DNA from: Aselliscus stoliczkanus
Lineage: Eukaryota; Chordata; Mammalia; Chiroptera; Hipposideridae
Reading direction: 5' to 3'
NCBI GenBank assembly: GCA_033961575.1
Contig: CM066729.1
Span: forward strand, 101,520,501-101,584,500
DNA: 64,000 nt
Within the stretch, counting starts at the first letter, position 1, and the number at the start of each line of letters is the position of its first letter. The notes under the pieces are model-generated. The model did no database searches. It was not told the origin of the DNA and saw only the letters and a list, made by a program, of their open reading frames with translations. Below are positions 57,694-64,000 of this stretch, in pieces. The position numbers were made by a program, and so were the translations under genes.

Positions 57694-58254
57694 AGGTCTG
57701 ACAATTAGGTTTATGAACTTGTCCTAGAAAAAGTGTTACATACCTAATTGCTGAATATCAGTGACCTTCGAAGTAGTCCCCTTGGGAAGCTATGCACTGA
57801 TGCCAGTGCCTAGTCCACCCTTCAAAGCAATTTTGGAACTCTTCTTCTGGTATGGTGATTAGAGCTGTAGTTGTATTACTCTTGATGTCCTAAATGTCAT
57901 CAAAATGTCTTCCTTTCAGTATTTCCTTTATCTTCGGGTAGAGAGAGAAGTCATTGGGGACCAGTTCAGGTGAGTGGAGAGGATGTTCCAATACAGTTAT
58001 TTCTTTACTGGCTAAAAGCTCCCTCACAGACAGTGCCGTGTGAGCTGGTACATTGTCCTGATGCAAGAACTGGGAATTGTTGGCGAAAAGTTCAGGTGGT
58101 CTAACTCTTTCCTGCAGGCTTTTCAGCACTTCCAAATAATGAGCTTGATTAACTGTCCAGTTGGTGCAAATTCATAATGAATAATCCCTCTGATATCAAA
58201 AAAGGTTAGCAACATTGTTGTAACAAATTCATGAACTTAATTGTCATACATCTT
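57694..58254 (-). mobile_element. Mariner element, internally deleted, with both terminal repeats
   Basis: The terminal inverted repeats are 'tgacaattaggtttatgaac' on the left and, reverse-complemented, 'tgacaattaagttcatgaat' on the right (3 mismatches over 23 bases). A TA precedes the left end (57,692-57,693). About 560 bp remain of a usual 1.3 kb, and only the C-terminal half of the transposase is left. It follows the 3' end of the deleted LINE-1. It belongs to a different mariner lineage from the composite at 61,926 (different terminal repeats and protein). Confidence 0.85.
57890..58135 (-). pseudogene. Mariner transposase C-terminal fragment with D34D spacing
   Basis: 81 codons: FLHQDNVPAHTALSVRELLA holds the second catalytic Asp, and LHSPELVPNDFSLYPKIKEI holds the third, 34 residues later, exactly the DD34D spacing of mariner. 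The first Asp and the DNA-binding domain are missing. The frame ends at a stop after GRHFDDI; recognisable family sequence continues beyond it (…NCFEGWTRHW, in the same strand), so a nonsense mutation as well as the deletion has inactivated it. Confidence 0.88.
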
Positions 58255-59569
58255 ATTTAGGTAAATTATGGTTAAAGGGAGGGAGGAAAAGTGTCTTCAA
58301 AACAGCATATCATTTTGATTTCAGGACCAGAAATATGCCATTCTGGGGATAGAAATGATGCTACAGCATATTGTTAAGCAGATGACTTTGGAGGAATGTG
58401 GCTTTGAGTACATTTATTGGGTGGTCAGAAATAAGTAGGAGGGATCTACTTAGGGAACAGAAGCATGAGGAGCTCTGCAAACCAACTCCCCAGAAACACA
58501 ATATAGCTGGTGAAAATTATTTTGGAAAAATACCCTGAAATTTTTCCTAAGGGCATACAGCAAATGAAGAAACATTTATGCAAGAAAATCTCTATTAAAT
58601 CTTTGTAAGAACAGTGAGACTCTACGGCATTTGAGCCATGACATGCTCCTTCTCCTCTGCCTCAGCTTAGCGTGATGGAAGCTACACTCAAGTTGGATGT
58701 GGCTGAGAAAAGGAGGATCACTCTCCCCGCTCACAGTTAAAGATATCAATATCACCTTAAAAGGGCTATGTCACCCACATTTCCCATCACCTGGAAAGCT
58801 CTGTGTTAGAGAGCTAAATTATAGGTGAGTGCCACTAAAAGTCAAGAACTCTCTTCCTCTACCCAGCTTCTAGTCTAAGGGAAGAGAGTCTACCTTAAGT
58901 GTGTCAGGCCAAGAATATTTGGCTTTGATTCCCCTAACTCTAGCTCACTCACAGGGTAGAGGTTCCCCATAAGTAACGGTAAGCTGAGAAGATCAGAGGC
59001 TATCATCCCCACCCAGTACCTTACTTATGAAGGAAGAGTGGTACTTTGAGAGATGCAGGCCACTATTTCTGCCTCAGCAATGGAGCAGTGGCTCAGAAAT
59101 TTTGTCCACCATCCTGAGGCGAGCTATAAGAATAAAGAGCTCTGAATTTCCCCTTCATTAAGAACAGAGTGTGAGGGAGTTCAAGCCTAAATTGTTCTCA
59201 AAAACAAAAAAGATTTTGGTGGTAAGCAATTGAGCTCCATAACAACAAATTAAACCATAGGCTAGCTAGTTTACCTGAGAGAACCAGGAAAAGAGATGGT
59301 TAAGAAGAGCTCTCCCGAGGACAGAACAAATCTCAAAGACTGGCCTCAAAAACTATTTTTGAAAAAGGGCCCAAATTTAATTGGATCATACAATGGAGGT
59401 ATTTGTACCCCAGGACATTGTCAAAAACAATAGAGCTACAAGCAGGCAATTAGTGGAGCCTAACAGCTAGGTATGATACCAAAAGTGGCAGACAGTTTAA
59501 TAGAGAGATCAGAGGGAAAGAGGCTGTCAAAAGGAGTCATGCTTAAACCACAGTGACTATGCAGAAAGC
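58255..59569 (+). other. Unassigned, possibly upstream part of an old LINE-1
   Basis: No gene recognised. Stretches such as 'aggatcactctccccgctcac', 'aagagctctcccgaggacag' and 'acaagcaggcaattagtgga' look like a dispersed repeat and lead directly into the LINE-1 3' segment that follows, so they may belong to the same old element. This is inference. Confidence 0.35.
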
Positions 59570-60438
59570 AATTATAAAGACCTAAATATATGGAAATACA
59601 CCTTATGTTCATAGATTAGAAGATTAATTATTAAAATAGCAATACTCCACAAATTGATGAACAAATTCAACACCATCTCAACTACCACTTTTGAAGAAAT
59701 TGACAGTCTTATTCTAAACTTCGTATGTAAATTTACAAAACAATAGCAAAACCAATCTTGAAAAGGAAAAACAAATTTGGAGGGCTTACACTTCCTGATT
59801 GAAAAAATGACTACAAACCTGCAGCAATCAAGATGATGTGGAACTTGCATGGAATAATCATACTAATCAATGGAAAAGAACTGAGAATCCAGAAATAAAC
59901 CCTCATATTTACAGTCAATTAACTTTATACCCTAATTGTGCATGTGTGGCAATAACCAAACCAAATTTTGGTTGGTTGTGCATCCTGTTTTTGAAGAGTG
60001 ACTACAACAACAAAGTTCTAGCACAATTATTCATAATAGGTAAAAATCAAAACAACCCAAATATCCACCAACTGATAAATAAGTAGAACATAGCATATAC
60101 ATAAAGTGGGAAATTGTTCAGCATTAAAAAGAATGAACATGTTACCACCTGGATGAATCTTGAAAACATTAAGCTGAGTGAAAGAAGCCATTCAGAAAAG
60201 ATCACATATCATGAGTCCATTTATATGAAACATTCAGAATATGTAAATCTACAGAGACAGAAACTATTGTAGATTAGTGGTTATCTAAGGCAATGGGAAG
60301 AAATGGAGTTTCTTTTTGGGGTGGGGAAAATGTTCCTATATTATAGTGACTTCAGGAATATACTAGAAATCATTTAATTGTATGCTTCAAATGGGTGAAT
60401 TATACAATATGTCAATTATACTGCCATAATTCTATTAC
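59570..60438 (+). mobile_element. Old LINE-1 3' end (L1M type), plus strand
   Basis: ORF2 C-terminal text in decayed form: 'ttggagggcttacacttcctg', 'ggaacttgcatggaataatc', frame 59,838-60,086 with ENPEINPHIYSQLT. Then 'cccaaatatccaccaactga', 'gaatcttgaaaacattaagc', 'tgagtgaaagaagccattca', and the 3' UTR 'ggtgaattatacaatatgtc'. It ends at 60,438, where a purine tract begins. Diverged and inactive. Confidence 0.75.
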
Positions 60439-60592
60439 AGAGAGAGAAAGAAGGAGGAGGAGGAGGAGGAGGAGGAGGAGGAGGAGGAGGAAAAGGAGGA
60501 GGGTGAGAAGAGAAGGAGGAGGATAAGAAGGAGAAAACGAGGAGGAGGAGGAGGGGGAGGAGGGGGAGGAGGAGGAAGGAAGAGGAAGGAAG
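60439..60592. repeat. 154-base polypurine (GGA)n tract
   Basis: Only three pyrimidines (60,504, 60,524 and 60,538) interrupt 154 purines, mostly GGA repeats with G4-G5 runs near 60,551-60,569. It starts exactly where the LINE-1 3' UTR ends, suggesting expansion from the A-rich tail. Such tracts can form triplex (H-DNA) or GGA-type quadruplexes. Confidence 0.95.
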
Positions 60593-61925
60593 CAATCTGA
60601 TAAGTAGGAGGCTCTGACTAGTTTCCTGCTTGAGTAAGATTTACTTGGTAATGATCAAAAGTGGTCTTTACGTACTCCATGGTCCCATTCACCTAGTAGC
60701 ATAAACATCACTATTATCTTACAAGTTGCACTCTGACTTCTCAAAGACCCTAGGCTTCTGGGGACCTTCCTCACGTTACTATCAGTTACAATTTTGAGCA
60801 AAAGAGTCCTGGAGTACAACTTCAGTGTGATCACCTCCTCCTTAATACATCATACCCCAGTTCAGCAAATCTACAACCTTACCCAAGGATGAAGAAATTC
60901 TGGGGAAAATCTGATTTTAAGTGTCCAGACTCACTAGAAAGTCCTTTCCTTTGAAGCAAGTATGAGTATGATTGCCCTCTATTAATATCGCTAAGATTAG
61001 AAGTCTTCTTGATTTGCTCAAACTAGAAAGGAGCTCATAGGACGAGAAAAGCTTAGGGAGGGTCCCTTCTTCCTTAGGAAAACTAGGGATACTGTGCTTC
61101 AAATTTCTTCATCCTCCCTCTAAATACATCTAACTCTCTCTAAGGTCCTTCTGATTTCATAAACACCCATGTGAAAACATCCTCTTTATTTGAGAAAGAC
61201 ACTCTGGAAGCCAGGCATTTCCATCTGTTTCTTCCCCATGGCCTTATATTGGGCAGAAATCACAATGAGTCATGTTTATCGGTCCTACTTGGCTAGGGAA
61301 AAGGAAGAATTCTATCTCTACAGCAAATCAATCTCCTCATTCTGAATATGCTTTGCATTTGGACTTTCCACTGCCACTTGGACATATAACAAGTGCGATT
61401 TCAACGAAGACCTTAATTACTCTCTTGGGGGTTGGGAAGAGGAAATGTGTTTTTTTCTGGAAAAATAAAATGCAACAGTTTAAAAAAGTGTTTATTATAT
61501 TCATTTTGTATCATAATAAAAAGAAATTACATCTATTAGGCACAGTTCCACACATGTGAAAGAAATAAGCATCTGGTTTCACATCAATTTAACACACCTT
61601 TAATCGGGACCCACTGATGGTCCCTATTTAGTGGAACAAATGTGTTACTTTTCTAATACTCTTAGTTAAGTTGCCACCATCAAAGACCTCTAATGAATGT
61701 TCATGCTAGTGGACAAGTTTATATGTGGCACTGGTTTCTTGCATTTCCACACCAGAGACCCAGATTTCCTTGAGAACATGAAATAGCTTACTACTAATTC
61801 CAGCTCTTACTCTGGCAGAGGGTCTTATTAAGGAATTAGTTGTACCACACTCACAGAGACAGCATGTTCTGCCTGGGTAATTCTGGGTAGTTCAGGAGAA
61901 TGTAACCCTGTGTAGCATGAACATA
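60593..61925. other. Unassigned sequence
   Basis: No gene, RNA gene or named repeat recognised. Frames at 60,917-61,102 (minus) and 61,272-61,559 have no domain. Confidence 0.4.
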
Positions 61926-62278
61926 TGAGATGTGATCAAACAATACAGTGAATGTTTAAATAAAACAATTACAGTAAAAGACACATTGCCATTAATCCCC
62001 CCTCAAAATACTCCCCCTCACTTCAAACACACTTATCCCATCATTATTGCCACTTTCTGAAGCAGTTCTCGAAGTCCTCTTTCGTGAGTGTCTTTAGTTG
62101 CACTGTTGTGGCTGCCTCGATGTCCTGAATCGATTCAAAATGTTTACCTTTCATGGTCATTTTGACGTTGGGGAAGAGACAGAAGTCGTATGGTGCCAGG
62201 TCCAGTGAATAAGGTGGATGAGGACACACCATAATGTGTTTATTTGACAGAGATTGCTGTACCAGAAGCAAGTTCCGT
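61926..62278 (-). mobile_element. Mariner 3' half, left arm of composite
   Basis: Starts after TA (61,924-61,925) with 'tgagatgtgatcaaacaat', the 3' terminal repeat. The minus strand encodes the C-terminal transposase: frame 62,044-62,271 with VCPHPPYSLDLAPYDFCLF (third catalytic Asp in the PYD position), MKGKHFESIQDIEAATT and KEDFENCFRKWQ. It breaks off at about 62,278, where the 5' end of the oppositely oriented copy begins. Confidence 0.88.
62044..62271 (-). pseudogene. Mariner transposase C-terminal fragment (left arm)
   Basis: 75 codons with the third catalytic Asp (DLAPYDF) and the C-terminal NCFRKW motif. The second Asp region and DNA-binding domain are absent; it is a broken remnant. 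Confidence 0.8.
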
Positions 62279-62821
62279 TATGATCAGAAAATATGGTGAA
62301 TACTGCTGCCGAGCGCCATCCAAAGGAAAGGCAGGGATCGTCAATATGGGAAATGGCACCCGTCAAACCTTAGTAACACTGTGTGACAAGTTTCAACTTG
62401 TTTGGTGCAGTCAGCTGTGAGTTACGGTTGGGAGAAGGTGTGTTTTAAAGTGTGCCATAAATCATCCTCCATGATGACAACACTGGGTGTCACACATCGC
62501 TTCTGGTATGGCAATTTCTGTCAAATAAAAACGTTATGGTGTGTCCGCATCCATCTTATTCACCGGATGTGGCACCGTGTGACTTCTGGCTCTTCCCCAA
62601 AGTCAAAATGATTCTGGCCATTGAGGCAGCCAAGACAGCACAACTAAAGACACTCACGAAAGAGGACTTCCAGAACTGCTTCAGAAAGTGGCAAGAACAA
62701 TGGGGCAAGTGTGTTTGAAGTGTGTGTGTGGGGGTATTTTAAGGGGGATTAATGGCAGTGTGTCTTACTGTAATAAATCTTTTATTTAAACATTCACCAT
62801 ATTGTTTGATCACACCTCAAA
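62279..62821 (+). mobile_element. Internally deleted mariner, right arm of composite
   Basis: 62,279-62,494 is the 5' end ('tgatcagaaaatatggtgaa', 'cgagcgccatccaaaggaaa', 'ttcaacttgtttggtgcagt'), followed directly by the 3' half (62,495-62,821), so about half of the transposase is missing. The 3' half encodes VCPHPSYSPDVAPCDFWLF and KEDFQNCFRKWQEQW (frame 62,536-62,718). Relative to the left arm it lacks 27 bases (nine codons, the KGKHFESIQ region) yet stays in frame. It ends 'tttgatcacacctcaaa' before TA (62,822-62,823). Confidence 0.88.
62536..62718 (+). pseudogene. Mariner transposase C-terminal fragment (right arm)
   Basis: 60 codons with DVAPCDFWLFPKVKM, an in-frame nine-codon gap relative to the left arm, then KTLTKEDFQNCFRKWQEQWG. 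Broken remnant. Confidence 0.8.
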
Positions 62822-62823
62822 TA

Positions 62824-63334
62824 TTCATGACTATCAGGAGAGGCCATGCTTTCCTGTCTCAGGCCTGAGCACAGTAATGATTGGAAGAAGTTGATAGCTT
62901 CCTCGCTAACGGCAAAGCTTCTAAAGATGTTCACTGCTATTTGTAGGAAGATACGGTACAACAGGTAACTAGTCCTTTATTGACAAAACCACTGAAATTC
63001 CCATTTTCAAGAACCTGCCCCTTTTATCAGGAATTTCCAGCAGATAGCATTTATGCAGATTAGACAAGGCAGAGGAAGACTGAGTTGGCTCACAGAGATC
63101 ATGAACCCTAAGGTGGCTGCGAGAGTGGGGATTGCTTCAGGGAAATAGATGTGTCCCTATCTTATAAATTACTTTGTGGGCTTGAGAGACCAGGGAGGGG
63201 GAGGCAACCTTTCATTTTTGTGTGTGTGAAAAAAATCACCTTTCATTCGTTCTCTGATTGGGCATTTATTTACTACAGTGCTATATATCAGGATTTGGAC
63301 TTGGTACTGAACATAAGGAGATTGAGAAGACAGA
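62824..63334. other. Unassigned sequence
   Basis: No feature recognised. Confidence 0.4.
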
Positions 63335-63348
63335 CTACTTGCCTTTAT

Positions 63349-63455
63349 TTTTATTTATTTTTTGAGGGCAGTGTCACTGGCCCTCACATGTGGGACCGAA
63401 CCGGGGCCTCTGGCTTCCAAGGCCAGCGCTTAACCACCGTGCCTCTTGGCCGGCC
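63349..63455 (-). mobile_element. Short tRNA-derived SINE
   Basis: Reversed monomer subtype: A/T-rich tail, 'gagggcagtgtcactggccc', reversed B-box 'gggaccgaacc', 'cagcgcttaaccaccgtgcc', 'cttggccggccc'. Target-site duplication 'ctacttgcctttat' (63,335-63,348) and 'ctacttgtctttag' (63,456-63,469), 12 of 14 identical. The 151-codon frame running through it is spurious. Confidence 0.9.
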
Positions 63456-63469
63456 CTACTACTTGTCTT

Positions 63470-64000
63470 TAGAAGAAAAACAAGGTATGTTGTTAACTAC
63501 GTTGGTGAGCAATAAGGGAGGTCTACACAAAGCATCATGGGATTGCAGAAGGCTAAGCACTATGCTTTCTTTGCCTAGAGGAATCACAGAGGGAGGGCTA
63601 CTTTGAGGAGGTAATCTTTTTAAATATTTAAGGGCAAAGAGAGGTTTACAAGCAATGGAAGGAGGTATTTTCGTCAGAGAATGTCGTTACATGACTGAAG
63701 GCACTGGTACCAAGGAGGTTGATATGTTCAGGCAACAGTGAAGGGGAGGTTTGAACACTGGAACGATTGGTGCTGTTTGGCAGTAAGGTGTTAGGTGGTA
63801 GAAAAATGACTCAAAATGTGAAAATGCAGGCAAAACCAGAAGTCAAAGGGAACACAACGAAATGTAGCAAGGCTAACTAGCACACCCAACAGGGTGCTAA
63901 AAGTCTTACAAGCATTTGCAGCTAGTTTATGAAGAGTAGCTACAATGGCTGTCAGATTCAACCCTTCGAGTTTGGAGGAAACTAGTTTTCTAAGAAAATC
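63470..64000. other. Unassigned sequence to window end
   Basis: No gene or named repeat recognised. Confidence 0.4.

Noticed and set aside
63151..63606. 151-codon plus-strand frame
   Set aside because: It runs straight through a reversed SINE (63,349-63,455) and its target-site duplication; no domain is visible outside the SINE.

Overview
This window looks like repeat-rich, non-coding DNA from a mammal, most probably a bat of the rhinolophoid/yinpterochiropteran type. The base composition is AT-rich and CpG-poor. No open reading frame looks like a host gene; the only recognisable protein-like translations are decayed LINE-1 ORF1/ORF2 and mariner transposase. The bat assignment rests on eleven tRNA-derived SINEs. 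They have an A-box/B-box head, and three long copies share a 3' tail that reads 'ccccaataaaat' in the sense direction, the tail type I associate with the Rhin-1 SINE of horseshoe and leaf-nosed bats. It is supported by mariner remnants that look younger than the surrounding fossil repeats. Species and chromosome cannot be read from the sequence.

Layout. 1-12,900 is mostly unassigned sequence with ancient MIR, L2 and MER5A-like fragments and two clusters of transcription-factor-like motifs (about 3,470-3,760 and 4,953-4,988). 12,900-18,240 holds a dimeric SINE, an old LTR-like repeat whose TA-rich tail was entered by a small DNA transposon, a 78-bp tandem duplication, two SINEs and a MIR. 18,241-20,870 holds two LINE-1 3' ends: one with a twin-priming inversion and a clear target-site duplication, the other split by a palindromic TA-flanked mini-transposon. 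20,870-30,960 is mostly unassigned, with three SINEs and a MER20-like hAT element. 30,960-39,200 is a block of two minus-strand LINE-1s; the first carries three later SINE insertions, the second keeps ORF2 nearly whole but with broken catalytic motifs. 39,200-54,250 holds MER2, a mariner end, a Z-DNA-prone CG/CA tract, a full-length composite SINE, an ERV1-like solo LTR, an LTR-like repeat, L2 and an MLT1 LTR. 54,250-60,592 holds a LINE-1 with both ends but most of ORF2 deleted, a TIR-bounded mariner, and an old LINE-1 3' end running into a 154-base purine tract. 61,926-62,821 is a composite mariner palindrome with two 3' ends facing outward.

Nothing here behaves as an operon or pathway. The story is one of layered mobile elements: ancient MIR/L2/MER/MaLR, then LINE-1s, then SINEs copied by LINE-1 machinery, plus mariner and MITE insertions at TA sites. 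The most unusual items are the head-to-head mariner composite, the LINE-1 lacking the middle of ORF2, the twin-primed LINE-1 whose two target-site copies differ at what looks like one CpG decayed in two ways, and the composite SINEs with an internal repeat of variable copy number. I do not see a new protein-coding system.
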